53,322 nt of DNA from Brevibacillus daliensis (GCF_021245735.1 NZ_JAJISB010000042.1:1-53322); one strand, 5' to 3'. Positions 35,884 to 45,359 are shown, numbered from the stretch's first letter. The notes: a model not told the origin generated them from the letters alone. A program made the numbers and translations.

Positions 35884-36996
35884 ATGAAAGATCCACGTTT
35901 AGATCAATTAGCACATAACTTAGTAAATTATTCGATCCGCGCCGAAAAAGGTGAGAATGTCCTTATCCAATCCATCGGGCAACAACCTGATCTGGTAAAA
36001 GCATTGGTTCGAAAAGTATATGAAGCAGGTGCCTATCCTTATGTTCAATTGCAAGATCCAAGCATCCAGCGTGAACTATTGATGGAAACCAGCGAAGATC
36101 ACCTTACTATCATGAGAGAAGCAGAAGTAGCTTTCATGAAAAAAATGGATTGTTACATAGGAATTCGTGGAGGCAATAACATTACGGAACTATCTGACGT
36201 TCCAAGTGATAAAATGAGCCTCTATTCTCGTCAATTGCAGCGTCCCGTATTAGATATTCGCGTTCCTGAGACAAAATGGGTCATTCTGCGTTATCCAAAT
36301 GAATCCATGGCGCAATTGGCTTCTATGAGCACAGAGGCATTTGAAAACTTTTACTTTAATGTATGCAACCTAGACTATAGTAAGATGTCCAAAGCGATGG
36401 ATTCATTGGTAGCCTTAATGGAGCGCACAGACAAAGTTCGCCTTACTGCTCCAGGAACAGACCTGACCTTCTCCATCAAGGGCATTCCTGCAATCAAGTG
36501 TGCGGGACAAAATAACATTCCTGATGGTGAAGTCTTCACTGCACCAGTGAAGACTTCAGTAAATGGTACAATCTCTTACAACACACCATCTCCTTACCAA
36601 GGAATGACGTTTGAGAATGTGAAGCTGACCTTTAAGGATGGAAAAATCATTGAGGCTACTTCAAATGATACAGAGCGCATCAACAAGATTTTTGATGAGG
36701 ATGAAGGTGCTCGCTACGTTGGGGAATTTGCTATCGGGGTTAATCCGTTTATCCAAAGCCCAATGAAAGATATTCTGTTTGATGAGAAAATTGACGGCAG
36801 CATTCACTTTACGCCAGGTCAATCTTATGATGAAGCTTTCAACGGAAATAAATCCTCCATCCACTGGGATATGGTTTTGATCCAACGTCCTGAATGGGGT
36901 GGCGGCGAAATCTTCTTTGACGACGTATTGATTCGTAAAGACGGCCGGTTCGTAATTCCTGAATTGGAGTGCTTAAATCCAGAAAATCTAAAATAA
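35884..36996 (+). CDS. M29 family aminopeptidase (AmpS/aminopeptidase T-like)
   Basis: 370 residues, the expected size. M29 marks include GENVLIQSIGQQPDLVKALV at the N-terminus, the central RLTAPGTDLTFSIKG, GEVFTAPVKTSVNG (metal-binding Glu), FAIGVNPFI and WGGGEIFFDDVLIRKDGRFV at the end. It is a cytoplasmic di-cobalt/zinc exopeptidase with broad specificity. ATG 35884 has GAGGG about 8 bases upstream and lies downstream of the promoter -10 box, so the 14-codon extension is rejected. It is monocistronic, ending at a strong hairpin shared with padR. Confidence 0.9.
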   Translation: MKDPRLDQLAHNLVNYSIRAEKGENVLIQSIGQQPDLVKALVRKVYEAGAYPYVQLQDPSIQRELLMETSEDHLTIMREAEVAFMKKMDCYIGIRGGNNITELSDVPSDKMSLYSRQLQRPVLDIRVPETKWVILRYPNESMAQLASMSTEAFENFYFNVCNLDYSKMSKAMDSLVALMERTDKVRLTAPGTDLTFSIKGIPAIKCAGQNNIPDGEVFTAPVKTSVNGTISYNTPSPYQGMTFENVKLTFKDGKIIEATSNDTERINKIFDEDEGARYVGEFAIGVNPFIQSPMKDILFDEKIDGSIHFTPGQSYDEAFNGNKSSIHWDMVLIQRPEWGGGEIFFDDVLIRKDGRFVIPELECLNPENLK

Positions 36997-37020
36997 ATTG
37001 GATAAGCAAAGAAAATATGA

Positions 37021-37053
37021 AAAAGCTCGAGGATATGAAAACCTCGAGCTTTT
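37021..37053. terminator. Bidirectional terminator between M29 gene and padR
   Basis: AAAAGCTCGAGG (37021-37032) pairs perfectly with CCTCGAGCTTTT (37042-37053). Confidence 0.85.
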
Positions 37054-37086
37054 TACATTGAGGAGAGCGGGCGGTTACGTGTTCAA

Positions 37087-37620
37087 CTAGGTATGCACAA
37101 CTTTTTTACCTTTTTCATTGCTTTGCTTCTTTTTAAAGAACTCAATGGCACTATCCAATTGATGGAGGCTATACTCCCAACACATTTTTTGATAATCGTT
37201 AAGGTCTTCCGTGCTTTTCTCATAATTATCTTGTAGATTCATTTTACGCTGTTCCTGATAGGAAATCAGTTGGTGGAAAAAGTCCTTTTGCTCTTCATGG
37301 CTTTGTAAATTGGCAAAGAATAGTCGAGTCAGCATATCAGAGCGCAATACCGGATTCTCAATGTCTGACTTCATTTCGGCACGAAAATGCTCTTTACCTT
37401 CAGCTGTCAGATAATACATGATTTTATTCGGTTTACCTGTCTGCATAACTTCTTCCTTCGTTACCAATCCTTCTTGTTCCAATTTTTTCAATGCTGGATA
37501 AATTGCGCCATAGCTTGCATCATAAAAAAAGCCGATACTAGTGGTGAAGAATTGTTTTATATCATAACCACTCATCTCTCGATAATGAAGTAAGCCTAAA
37601 ATTATTGATTTAACGTCCAT
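37087..37620 (-). CDS. PadR-family transcriptional regulator
   Basis: 177 residues. The N-terminal PadR winged helix is textbook: SIILGLLHYREMSGYDIKQF, then SYGAIYPALKKLEQEGLVTKE. It is followed by a C-terminal dimerisation helix region (PF10400-like, about 95-170). It resembles PadR proteins that repress phenolic-acid decarboxylase or efflux genes, but none is adjacent. The start at ATG 37620 has GGAGGA 7 bases upstream; the 15-codon extension is rejected. An ACAAT-N7-ATTGT palindrome (37690-37706) lies upstream and may be its operator. Confidence 0.9.
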   Translation of the reverse strand: MDVKSIILGLLHYREMSGYDIKQFFTTSIGFFYDASYGAIYPALKKLEQEGLVTKEEVMQTGKPNKIMYYLTAEGKEHFRAEMKSDIENPVLRSDMLTRLFFANLQSHEEQKDFFHQLISYQEQRKMNLQDNYEKSTEDLNDYQKMCWEYSLHQLDSAIEFFKKKQSNEKGKKVVHT

Positions 37621-37689
37621 AACATTTCCTCCGGAAGTAGGCTTGTACAAAAAATACAGTGACAATCATTACATTCTTTTGACCTTTTT

Positions 37690-37706
37690 ACAATATTATA
37701 AATTGT
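37690..37706. promoter_or_regulatory. Palindrome upstream of padR, possible operator
   Basis: ACAAT (37690-37694), seven bases, ATTGT (37702-37706), in an AT-rich context 70 bases before the padR start. It is only a short palindrome. The remaining 37707-37940 stretch shows nothing else I can support. Confidence 0.3.
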
Positions 37707-37948
37707 TTAACCAACTTATAGCAAGAACTTGAAAATAAATGAATCCCTTCTCCCTCTTCTTACGAGATTACTAAGGAAAAACAGACCTGCACAAGCTTCT
37801 TAAGACTTATTTCATCTCACTTGTCTAGTAAATGTAGCCTAGTTCAATGTGTTCAATTATTCGTTTCTTCACACAAATAAAATCTTACTGCCGTTTTTTT
37901 TCACAAGAAATGGGCGTTCCTGCTTTCCACTCTTTCCATACTATGAGG

Positions 37949-37954
37949 TATAAT
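37949..37954 (+). promoter_or_regulatory. -10 box of the HtrA-like protease
   Basis: TATAAT at 37949-37954, 30 bases before the GTG start at 37985. The -35 region is weak. Confidence 0.5.
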
Positions 37955-37984
37955 CTCATCCGCAGGAAGACAGGAGATGAAAGC

Positions 37985-38701
37985 GTGAAACCTAGGAATG
38001 GGCCCTATTACATGAACTCCAAATATCAACATATAAATAACCTGCACCCCTTCAACTTTTTTGTCCCCTTAGTAGAGCAGGTAAAACATGGTGTGGTTTC
38101 TCTCATCTGTGAAGATAAGTCTGGCCCTGCTGACATCGAGGATATCCTCCAACGCTTCTTGGATATGGAACCAATCCAAACGGGGCAAACAGAGAAAAGT
38201 TTTGGCTCAGGCTTCATTTTTCATCCCAAGGGTTATATTCTCACCAGTGAACATGTAATAAGTAAATCTTCTATTATTTATGTGAAATTATGGAATGGAA
38301 AAGTACATGAAGCCAAACCGATCTTCAGTGATCCACAAAGAGATTATGCGATCATTAAAATCGACCCTGATAGTAAGCTTTACCCGTTACCTCTCGGAAG
38401 CTCTAGTGACGCTCGTGTCGGTGAATGGGTTATTAGCGTGGGGAGTCCTCTTGGACTGGAGAATTCTGTTACTGCTGGTATTATTAGCGCCAAGAACAGA
38501 AAGATTCAGGTAGCCAGACGACGATACGAAGAGATTTTTCAGACAGATGCAGCTATCAATCCTGGTAACAGCGGTGGACCCTTGATCAATCTTCATGGCG
38601 AGGTGATCGGACTGAATGCCTTTATCATTCAAGCAAGCCAAAGCCTCGGATTTGCTATTGGAATCGACAGTATCAAGAAGAATATTTATGAATTACTTTA
38701 G
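37985..38701 (+). CDS. S1C (HtrA-like) trypsin-fold serine protease without PDZ domain
   Basis: 238 residues from GTG 37985. The trypsin-like core holds the triad: FILTSEHVI-type segment ILTSEHVISK (His), DPQRDYAIIKID (Asp) and AAINPGNSGGPLINLHGEVIG (Ser). SPLGLENSVTAGIISAKNR is also HtrA-like. Two usual HtrA parts are missing: an N-terminal transmembrane or signal segment and the C-terminal PDZ domain, so it is predicted cytoplasmic or loosely attached. AGGAGATG and a TATAAT box decide for GTG 37985; upstream in-frame codons (from 37847) precede the promoter. It could be a house-keeping quality-control protease or a regulatory one. Confidence 0.85.
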   Translation: MKPRNGPYYMNSKYQHINNLHPFNFFVPLVEQVKHGVVSLICEDKSGPADIEDILQRFLDMEPIQTGQTEKSFGSGFIFHPKGYILTSEHVISKSSIIYVKLWNGKVHEAKPIFSDPQRDYAIIKIDPDSKLYPLPLGSSSDARVGEWVISVGSPLGLENSVTAGIISAKNRKIQVARRRYEEIFQTDAAINPGNSGGPLINLHGEVIGLNAFIIQASQSLGFAIGIDSIKKNIYELL

Positions 38702-38740
38702 TAATTCTCATGCTGTGTGTGGCAAGATACCTGTTCCACG

Positions 38741-38789
38741 AAAAAGAGAGCTGCTGTTCCTTGAAAAAAAGGAATGGCAACTCTTTTTT
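38741..38789. terminator. Bidirectional terminator, protease gene and GGT operon
   Basis: AAAAGAG...TTCCTT pairs with AAGGAA...CTCTTTT, with an internal bulge. A and T runs flank both ends. Confidence 0.7.
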
Positions 38790-38830
38790 CACCTGGCTCT
38801 TCATGTTGAATCTCAATGCTCTATGCTGTC

Positions 38831-40456
38831 TTACCAGACGGCTACAGTACCATCCGTTCTATGATCTGTTCCACCGATTAATACGCCGTCCTCATTGCGT
38901 ACGATGATCTGGCCTCGTCCGAAGCTGCCAGACCCTACTGCGTACCTTACATCATGTCCTTTTTGCTCAAGAGTAAGCGCTACATGCTCAGGGAAGGAAC
39001 GCTCCAATTCAAAGACCTTTCCTTCTTTCCACTGCCAGCGTGGGGCATCTAGCGCAGCCTGTGGATTAAGATTAAAGTCAATCATATTCATTACGACCTG
39101 CATGTGGCCTTGTGGTTGCATGAAGCCACCCATTACTCCAAATGGACCAACTGCTTTATCATCCTTCGTTAGGAAGCCAGGAATAATCGTATGGTACGTT
39201 TGCTTGCCTGCTTCAAGACGGTTATCATGTTCAGGATCAAGTGAGAAATTATGCCCACGATTTTGCATGGCAATCCCTGTGCCAGGGATAACAATTCCTG
39301 ATCCAAAGCCCATGTAGTTACTTTGAATAAAGGAGACCATGTTCCCCTCTTCATCCGCTGTCGCCAAATAAACGGTACCGCTTCGAGCTGGTTCACCTGG
39401 CTCTGGATCAAGAGCTGTATCTGTAATTAATTCACGACGTTTGGCTGCATACTCTTTGGAAAGTAAATCTTCGATGCTCACAGTCATTTTATCGTTTTGT
39501 GTGATATAGCGAAGTCCATCTGTGAATGCCAGCTTCATTGCTTCCCAAGACTTATGGTACGTGTCAACTGTATCTTTTTCCTTGAAAGAATAGCCCTCTA
39601 CGATATTAAGTGCTAACAAGGCTACCAGTCCCTGACCATTTGGTGGGATTTCCCACACATCATAGCCACGATAGTTTGCTTTGATTGGTTCTACCCACTC
39701 TGCCTGGTGCAATGCCAAATCTTCCTTTCGCAAAAAGCCACCATGCTTTCTGGAAAAAGCATCAATTTGATCCGCCAGCTCTCCTTCATAGAACGACTTA
39801 GCCTTAGTCCGAGCGATAGAGCGCAAGGTAGCCGCATGCCCAGGTAGCTTCCACATGTCACCTGCCTGTGGAGCTTTTCCATTTAAAGTAAACGTGTCGA
39901 ACCAAGGCTTATACTCTTCACCTGTAAATAGCTTTTTATATTTCTCATGTGCCAGATTCCAGTACTTGGCTAAAATTGGGGAGAGCGGAAATCCATTCTC
40001 AGCGTAATCAATGGCAGGCTGTAGAACCTCTGTGAGCGGTAATTTACCAAAACGCTCCGATAATTCAGCCCAAGCAGAAGGAGCACCTGGAACCGTAACA
40101 GGCGTCCAGCCATATGTAGGCATCTTTTCATTTCCCTGTGCTTTCACTGCATCAATGGAAATCGCTTGAGGTGCTCGACCACTCGCATTTAATCCATACA
40201 ATTTATCTTTCACCCAGACGAGGGCAAAAGCATCGCCACCAATACCATTGGAAGTTGGCTCAACTACTGTTAAACAAGCCGCAGTTGCAATAGCGGCATC
40301 AATTGCATTGCCACCCTTTTTTAAAATATCCAGTCCTGCCTGCGCGGCTAGGGATTGGGATGTAGCCACCATTCCCTTTTTGCCATACGTAGCCGTGCGC
40401 TGTGATGTATACGGATAGGAATGTGCATCAAAATTTATCATCAATGTGTCCCCCAT
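38831..40456 (-). CDS. Gamma-glutamyltransferase family protein (YwrD-like)
   Basis: 541 residues, Ntn-hydrolase fold. The large-subunit part has MVATSQSLAAQAGLDILKKGGNAIDAAIAT and VVEPTSNGIGGDAFALV. The autoprocessing site is in PARSGTVYLATADEEGNMVSFIQSNY, with the Thr of SGT as likely nucleophile. The oxyanion and C-terminal marks are PFGVMGGFMQPQGH. There is no signal peptide, unlike secreted Ggt, so like B. subtilis YwrD it should act inside the cell on gamma-glutamyl compounds. The nucleophile is followed by VYL, not the usual T-H. ATG 40456 has GAGGAG upstream. It is the last gene of the opp-CHR run, 24 bases after the CHR gene. Confidence 0.88.
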   Translation of the reverse strand: MGDTLMINFDAHSYPYTSQRTATYGKKGMVATSQSLAAQAGLDILKKGGNAIDAAIATAACLTVVEPTSNGIGGDAFALVWVKDKLYGLNASGRAPQAISIDAVKAQGNEKMPTYGWTPVTVPGAPSAWAELSERFGKLPLTEVLQPAIDYAENGFPLSPILAKYWNLAHEKYKKLFTGEEYKPWFDTFTLNGKAPQAGDMWKLPGHAATLRSIARTKAKSFYEGELADQIDAFSRKHGGFLRKEDLALHQAEWVEPIKANYRGYDVWEIPPNGQGLVALLALNIVEGYSFKEKDTVDTYHKSWEAMKLAFTDGLRYITQNDKMTVSIEDLLSKEYAAKRRELITDTALDPEPGEPARSGTVYLATADEEGNMVSFIQSNYMGFGSGIVIPGTGIAMQNRGHNFSLDPEHDNRLEAGKQTYHTIIPGFLTKDDKAVGPFGVMGGFMQPQGHMQVVMNMIDFNLNPQAALDAPRWQWKEGKVFELERSFPEHVALTLEQKGHDVRYAVGSGSFGRGQIIVRNEDGVLIGGTDHRTDGTVAVW

Positions 40457-40480
40457 TTTCTCCTCAGTTCTATTATCTAC

Positions 40481-41008
40481 TTACATGATTAGTCCCCCGT
40501 ATCCCATTGCCAGTAATATGACAAGAGCCGGATGTAATTTTCGTTTTTCCATCAGATAGTAAGAAGCTACTCCCAGGAATAACGTATGCCATAAACCAAT
40601 TCGCTCATAGGAACCAAGCAAAAACTCTATAGCTAGTGTGCCAAGCAATACTGTTACGATTGGTCTGATTGATTTTGTCATCGCTTTTATTTGAGGTGCA
40701 TTACGGAACAAATGAAAGATTCCTAGCAAGGCAATCATCGCAATAGCTGTCGGGAGAATGGTAGCAATCAAACCTACGATAGCACCCGGCAAGCCAGCGA
40801 CCTCATAACCGATGTATCCAGCCAATTTGGTAGAAATCGGGCTAGGCAAAGCATTCCCTAATGCCAGTGTTTCCCCGAATTCTTCTACTGTCATCCATTG
40901 AAAATGGTCCACTACCTCGTTTTGGATCAGCGGGATGCTTGGCGGCCCTCCGCCATAACCGAGAATATTCGATATAAAAAAGGCCCAAAAAATCTCTAAA
41001 TAAATCAT
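40481..41008 (-). CDS. Short-chain CHR (chromate transporter) family protein, half A
   Basis: 175 residues with one CHR domain: FFISNILGYGGGPPSIPLIQNEVV, the helix pair around LALGNALPSPISTKLAGYIGYEVAG, and further hydrophobic helices. Short-chain CHR proteins work as heterodimeric pairs; this and the next upstream gene form one. The pair resembles YwrA/YwrB of B. subtilis, which give chromate resistance in E. coli. ATG 41008 lies 1 base after the partner's stop; AAGGGGG lies 9 bases upstream inside the partner gene. Confidence 0.9.
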   Translation of the reverse strand: MIYLEIFWAFFISNILGYGGGPPSIPLIQNEVVDHFQWMTVEEFGETLALGNALPSPISTKLAGYIGYEVAGLPGAIVGLIATILPTAIAMIALLGIFHLFRNAPQIKAMTKSIRPIVTVLLGTLAIEFLLGSYERIGLWHTLFLGVASYYLMEKRKLHPALVILLAMGYGGLIM

Positions 41009-41009
41009 G

Positions 41010-41600
41010 TTACGATGCCCCCTTGCCAATACGCTGCTTCTTCTGTCTGTTGGCATGCCATGTCGAGTAAAAAAAGGCTACCACTAAGGTGATTGCAACG
41101 AATAAACCGGGATGTAAGGCAAAAGGAACCAGGGCAATGATAGAAATGACTAGCATCGCGACGAACCCTTGCTTTTGCTTGGTCCCAACGCTATCTTTCC
41201 AGCCCTTGGTACAAAACTCATACGTCATAACGACCATCATGACAGCAATGACTGGTTGAATTGCATCAATCATCCCACGAACCGTGCTTGATGTTTTTAG
41301 TGTATTAACAAATTGCATTAAAACAACCATCAGTATTAATACAGGAAAAACCATGGCAGAGATAGCAACCGTCGCTCCGAGCCACCCCTTTTGCTTATAC
41401 CCAATATAAGCAGCCATTTTTGTGGCAATTGGGCCGGGTAACGTGTTTCCAAGTGCATAGTTATCTGCAAACTCTTCATCCGTTACCCATTTGTACCTCT
41501 TGACGCATTCCGAGTGGATCAGCGGAACCATAGTTGGTCCGCCACCGTATCCGAATATACCGATTCGGAAAAACGCAAGAAATAATTGCCAATAAACCAT
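41010..41600 (-). CDS. Short-chain CHR (chromate transporter) family protein, half B
   Basis: 196 residues, one CHR domain. FRIGIFGYGGGPTMVPLIHSECV and YALGNTLPGPIATKMAAYIGYKQKG mirror the motifs of its partner. The C-terminus is basic (HANRQKKQRIGKG). It forms the second half of a heterodimeric anion transporter. It starts 11 bases after oppF. Its place between a peptide importer and a GGT suggests the pair may handle an anion linked to peptide or sulfur metabolism, with chromate perhaps a look-alike substrate; that is inference. Confidence 0.9.
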   Translation of the reverse strand: MVYWQLFLAFFRIGIFGYGGGPTMVPLIHSECVKRYKWVTDEEFADNYALGNTLPGPIATKMAAYIGYKQKGWLGATVAISAMVFPVLILMVVLMQFVNTLKTSSTVRGMIDAIQPVIAVMMVVMTYEFCTKGWKDSVGTKQKQGFVAMLVISIIALVPFALHPGLFVAITLVVAFFYSTWHANRQKKQRIGKGAS

Positions 41601-41611
41601 GACCTCTCCCC

Positions 41612-42592
41612 CTATCTCTGATTTATTTCTTCATATAAATGGCAGGAGACCATATGAGCTTCACTAACTTCTCTTAGTTCTGGAGGAGTTGACTTGCATA
41701 ACTCCGTTGCAAATCGACAACGCGGATGGAATGTACATCCACTAGGTGGGTTTGCTGGACTTGGCAGATCACCATGCAGCAAGATCCGTTCCTTTTTTTG
41801 TGCCTTATTCGCCTGTGGTATAGCAGATAACAGAGCTTGTGTATAAGGATGACTAGGGTTTGCAAACAATGATTTCTTATCGGCAATCTCAACCACACGT
41901 CCCAGATACATAACAGCTACCCGATCGCATAAATGTTTGACAACAGACAGGTCATGAGAAATAAAAATCATGGTCAGTTGAAACTCTTTCTTAAGGTCTT
42001 TCATCAGGTTAAGAATCTGCGATTGAATGGATACATCCAGCGCGGATACAGGTTCATCAGCGATAATGACCTTGGGATTTACCACAAGAGCACGAGCTAT
42101 ACTAATCCGTTGACGCTGTCCACCAGAAAAATCATGAGGATGGCGATCTAAATGCTCCGGTCGCAAACCAACTACCTGAATGATCTCCTCGATGCGCTTC
42201 TTACGTTCCTCTTTGCTGCCGATCCCATGTACAACAAGTGATTCCATCAAGGTCTGTTTAATGGTCTTCCTGGGATTAAGCGAAGCAAACGGATCTTGGA
42301 AAATCATTTGGATATCCTTGCGCATCCGTCGCATTTCTTCCTTTGATAGCTTCGCTAGATCCTTTCCGTTAAATAGCACTTCTCCCTCTGTTGGTTCAGA
42401 TAATCGCAGAATCGTACGACCTGTCGTAGATTTACCACAGCCAGATTCGCCTACGATTCCAAGAGTCTCTCCAGGATAGACGTTGAAGTGAATACCATCC
42501 ACCGCTTTTACATGCCCTACCGTTTTGTTAAGTATCCCTGCATGAATAGGGAAATATTTTTTCAAATTCTTGATTGTAAGCAATGGTTGCAT
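41612..42592 (-). CDS. oppF: Oligopeptide/dipeptide ABC transporter ATP-binding protein OppF
   Basis: 326 residues. Walker A GESGCGKSTTGRT, signature FSGGQRQRISIARAL, Walker B VIIADEPVSALD and the switch His (FISHDLSVV) are all present. The C-terminal oligopeptide-type extension has PSGCTFHPRCRFATELC, with the Cys residues that bind a 4Fe-4S cluster in related Dpp/Opp ATPases. It pairs with OppD. The ATG 42592 overlaps the oppD stop by a base and has GGAGG about 9 bases upstream, so the 12-codon extension is rejected. Confidence 0.93.
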   Translation of the reverse strand: MQPLLTIKNLKKYFPIHAGILNKTVGHVKAVDGIHFNVYPGETLGIVGESGCGKSTTGRTILRLSEPTEGEVLFNGKDLAKLSKEEMRRMRKDIQMIFQDPFASLNPRKTIKQTLMESLVVHGIGSKEERKKRIEEIIQVVGLRPEHLDRHPHDFSGGQRQRISIARALVVNPKVIIADEPVSALDVSIQSQILNLMKDLKKEFQLTMIFISHDLSVVKHLCDRVAVMYLGRVVEIADKKSLFANPSHPYTQALLSAIPQANKAQKKERILLHGDLPSPANPPSGCTFHPRCRFATELCKSTPPELREVSEAHMVSCHLYEEINQR

Positions 42593-43560
42593 CACTCTGA
42601 CACCTCCTGGTACAGCCAGCAACGGCATTTTTGGTTGGATAATTCTAAGAGAGGCGGTTGCTTCTGCTCACAAATTGGCATTACCTTGGAACAGCGTGGT
42701 GCAAATCGGCAACCTGTTGGCATTTGGTGAGCCAATGGTACTGCACCCGGAATCGTATCCAGATATTCTTTTTCCGTACCAAGTTCCGGGATGGACTCCA
42801 TCAGACCAACCGTATATGGATGCTTAGGTTCACTAAACAAAGTCTCAACATCCGTCTCTTCCACTACTTGCCCAGCGTACATAACAATGACACGATCACA
42901 CATTTCGGAAACTACGCCCAAATCATGGGTGATCAACATGATAGAAGTACCCGTTTGCTCTTTAACATCCTGCATTAAATCGAGAATTTGCGCTTGAATG
43001 GTTACATCCAGAGCAGTCGTTGGCTCATCGGCAATAATCAGCTTTGGATCACAGGCCATTGCCATCGCGATCATGACACGCTGTCTCATTCCCCCTGAAA
43101 GTTGATGGGGATACTCATTATATATCTCTTCTGCTCGGGGCATTCCTACAGCTTTTAACATTTGAATGGCACGTTGTTTTGCTTCCGCTTTGCTTACTTT
43201 TAAATGCAGCAACACAGCTTCGCCAATCTGTTTTCCTACGGGATGCAATGGATTCAAGGAAGTCATCGGCTCCTGAAAAATCATCGCTATCTCGTTACCC
43301 CGAATTTTTTGCATCTCTTTTTCAGAGACCTGCAACAAGTTTTTGTCATGGAAGCGGATTTCCCCTTCCGATTTACCATTTTGGGCTAACAATCCCATGA
43401 TAGAGAGGCTCGTTACGCTTTTTCCACAACCGGATTCACCTACGACTCCAAGCGTCTCTCCTTGTTTAATTACGAAATCAACGCCATCTACCACCGCTAC
43501 TTTTCCATAATCAGTGCTAAAGGTGGTTACCAGGTTTCGTACATCCAAGATGACCGACAT
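42592..43560 (-). CDS. oppD: Oligopeptide/dipeptide ABC transporter ATP-binding protein OppD
   Basis: 322 residues. Walker A GESGCGKSVTSLS, signature LSGGMRQRVMIAMAM, Walker B LIIADEPTTALDVT and switch His (LITHDLGVV). The C-terminal PTGCRFAPRCSKVMPIC has the Cys pattern of the iron-sulfur-binding oligopeptide extension. ATG 43560 is preferred to the adjacent GTG 43563, with GGGGGGAAG upstream. With OppF it powers import through OppB/OppC. Confidence 0.93.
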   Translation of the reverse strand: MSVILDVRNLVTTFSTDYGKVAVVDGVDFVIKQGETLGVVGESGCGKSVTSLSIMGLLAQNGKSEGEIRFHDKNLLQVSEKEMQKIRGNEIAMIFQEPMTSLNPLHPVGKQIGEAVLLHLKVSKAEAKQRAIQMLKAVGMPRAEEIYNEYPHQLSGGMRQRVMIAMAMACDPKLIIADEPTTALDVTIQAQILDLMQDVKEQTGTSIMLITHDLGVVSEMCDRVIVMYAGQVVEETDVETLFSEPKHPYTVGLMESIPELGTEKEYLDTIPGAVPLAHQMPTGCRFAPRCSKVMPICEQKQPPLLELSNQKCRCWLYQEVSE

Positions 43561-43572
43561 CACGCTTCCCCC

Positions 43573-44403
43573 CTATTTGCGCGTTCTCGGGTTTAGATAT
43601 TGTTGGAGGCCATCTCCTAAAAGGTTAAACCCAAGTACGACCACGAAAATTGCTAAACCTGGATAATATGTTGCATATGGTGCTACGCTTAATAATGACT
43701 GTGCCTGATTTAACATGCTTCCCCAGGAAGGTGTTGGCGGCTGAACGCCAAGACCCAGATAAGATAGAGATGCTTCTGCCAAAATACCAGATGCCATAGC
43801 CAGCGTAGCCTGAATAATGATTGGACTTAATGCATTCGGTAAAATATGGCCAAAGATAATCCGACTATCTTTCATTCCTACGGACTTCGCTGCATGAATA
43901 TACTCCATATTTCGAAGTGACAATACTTGTCCTCGTGTAATACGGATAAACGCAGGTGCAAAACCAATCCCGATTGCCAGCATGGCGTTACCAAAACCAG
44001 CTCCTAGTACAGCCGAGATTGCCAGTGCTAGAATTAAAAACGGAAAGGCTTGCATAGCATCTACGACACGCATGACAACCCATTCATCCCAAAATCCTCG
44101 ATAATACCCTGTAAAGAGTCCAATCGGTACCCCGATTATCATCGCGATCCCTACTGAGACAATCGCTGCTTTAATTGAGATTTGGGCACCATACACCACG
44201 CGAGAAAAAATATCACGTCCAAGGTCATCTGTACCAAACCAATGTTCAGAATTAGGCTCTAATAAAATACTGTTATAATCTTGTACATTTGGGTCATATG
44301 GAGCGATTACACTAGCAAAAGTAGCACACAGGATTAAACCTAAAATGATAATCGCACCAACGACTCCCATGCCGGAACGCATGAACAATTTCCAGTTCTT
44401 CAT
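43573..44403 (-). CDS. oppC: Peptide ABC transporter permease OppC
   Basis: 276 residues with about six membrane helices. The N-terminal OppC-type leader domain contains PYDPNVQDYNSILLEPNSEHWFGTDDLGRDIFSRVV, cited as the region at about 33-68. The EAA loop is SVGMKDSRIIFGHILPNALSPIIIQ. The start ATG shares a base with the oppB stop (TAATG), so translation is coupled. Confidence 0.93.
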   Translation of the reverse strand: MKNWKLFMRSGMGVVGAIIILGLILCATFASVIAPYDPNVQDYNSILLEPNSEHWFGTDDLGRDIFSRVVYGAQISIKAAIVSVGIAMIIGVPIGLFTGYYRGFWDEWVVMRVVDAMQAFPFLILALAISAVLGAGFGNAMLAIGIGFAPAFIRITRGQVLSLRNMEYIHAAKSVGMKDSRIIFGHILPNALSPIIIQATLAMASGILAEASLSYLGLGVQPPTPSWGSMLNQAQSLLSVAPYATYYPGLAIFVVVLGFNLLGDGLQQYLNPRTRK

Positions 44404-45359
44404 TAGCCCTCAGCCCCCTTGCCTGCTTTGATACGAGGGTCAATTACCGCATATAGCAAGTCAACCAACAAGTTAACAACAACAACCAATACGGCAGATA
44501 CCAAAATTGCACCTTGCACGGTTACATAATCACGTTTAAATACAGACTCTACAATGAGTCGTCCAAAGCCCGGAATGGAGAAAATGGACTCCGTAATAAC
44601 AAGTCCGCCCAATAATCCTGCGATCATTAAGCCAGAAGTAGTAACAACAGGAATTAAAGCATTACGTAGAGCATGACCCAGAACCATTCTTACTTCATTT
44701 AAACCTTTTGCTTTAGCAGTACGGACGAAATCCATATGTACAACCTCGACCAGTGACGAACGAAGCATGCGCATCAGCATTGCAGACTCACGTAAACCAG
44801 TTACCATACAAGGCAAGAGCATCGCCATGAGATTTGCTTTTGGATCCTCCGAGAATGGAACATATCCCGAGGATGGCAGCCATTGATTTTCAACGGAGAA
44901 ATAAATAATAGCCATTAAGGCTAACCAAAAGTTCGGAATACTCATCCCACCAAGGGCAGTAAACGAAGCAGTGTAATCAATCCAGGTATTCCGGCGAACA
45001 GCCGCTAATATCCCGGTTGGAATCGCAATAATTAATGCAAAGATAAATGTCCCTATCGTCAACTCAATCGTGGCCGGCAATCGTTGCAAAATCAGATCGG
45101 CTACCGGTACCCGATCTGTGATGGACATCCCCAGATCTCCTTGAACCACATTTCCTAACCAAGTAAAATATTGCGTAACGATCGGCTTGTCCAGTCCCAA
45201 CTCGGCTCGTAGTGCTTCATACGCTTCAGGCGTTGCTTCCTGACCCAGAATGACCCGGGCAGGATCACCCGGAATCATATGGATCAAGGAAAACGTCATG
45301 ATGGAAACCAAGATTAGGATCGGGATCGTGAGCAATAGACGTTTTACTACAAACATCAT
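44403..45359 (-). CDS. oppB: Peptide ABC transporter permease OppB
   Basis: 318 residues with six membrane helices. The N-terminus is typical: VVKRLLLTIPILILVSIMTFSLIHMIPGDPARVILG. The EAA loop is AKGLNEVRMVLGHALRNALIPVV and IPGFGRLIVESVFKRDY follows. Such permeases pair with OppC. ATG ATG at 45359/45356 follows a GGGGGGAGAG tract. It is second in the operon, 30 bases after oppA. Confidence 0.93.
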   Translation of the reverse strand: MMFVVKRLLLTIPILILVSIMTFSLIHMIPGDPARVILGQEATPEAYEALRAELGLDKPIVTQYFTWLGNVVQGDLGMSITDRVPVADLILQRLPATIELTIGTFIFALIIAIPTGILAAVRRNTWIDYTASFTALGGMSIPNFWLALMAIIYFSVENQWLPSSGYVPFSEDPKANLMAMLLPCMVTGLRESAMLMRMLRSSLVEVVHMDFVRTAKAKGLNEVRMVLGHALRNALIPVVTTSGLMIAGLLGGLVITESIFSIPGFGRLIVESVFKRDYVTVQGAILVSAVLVVVVNLLVDLLYAVIDPRIKAGKGAEG

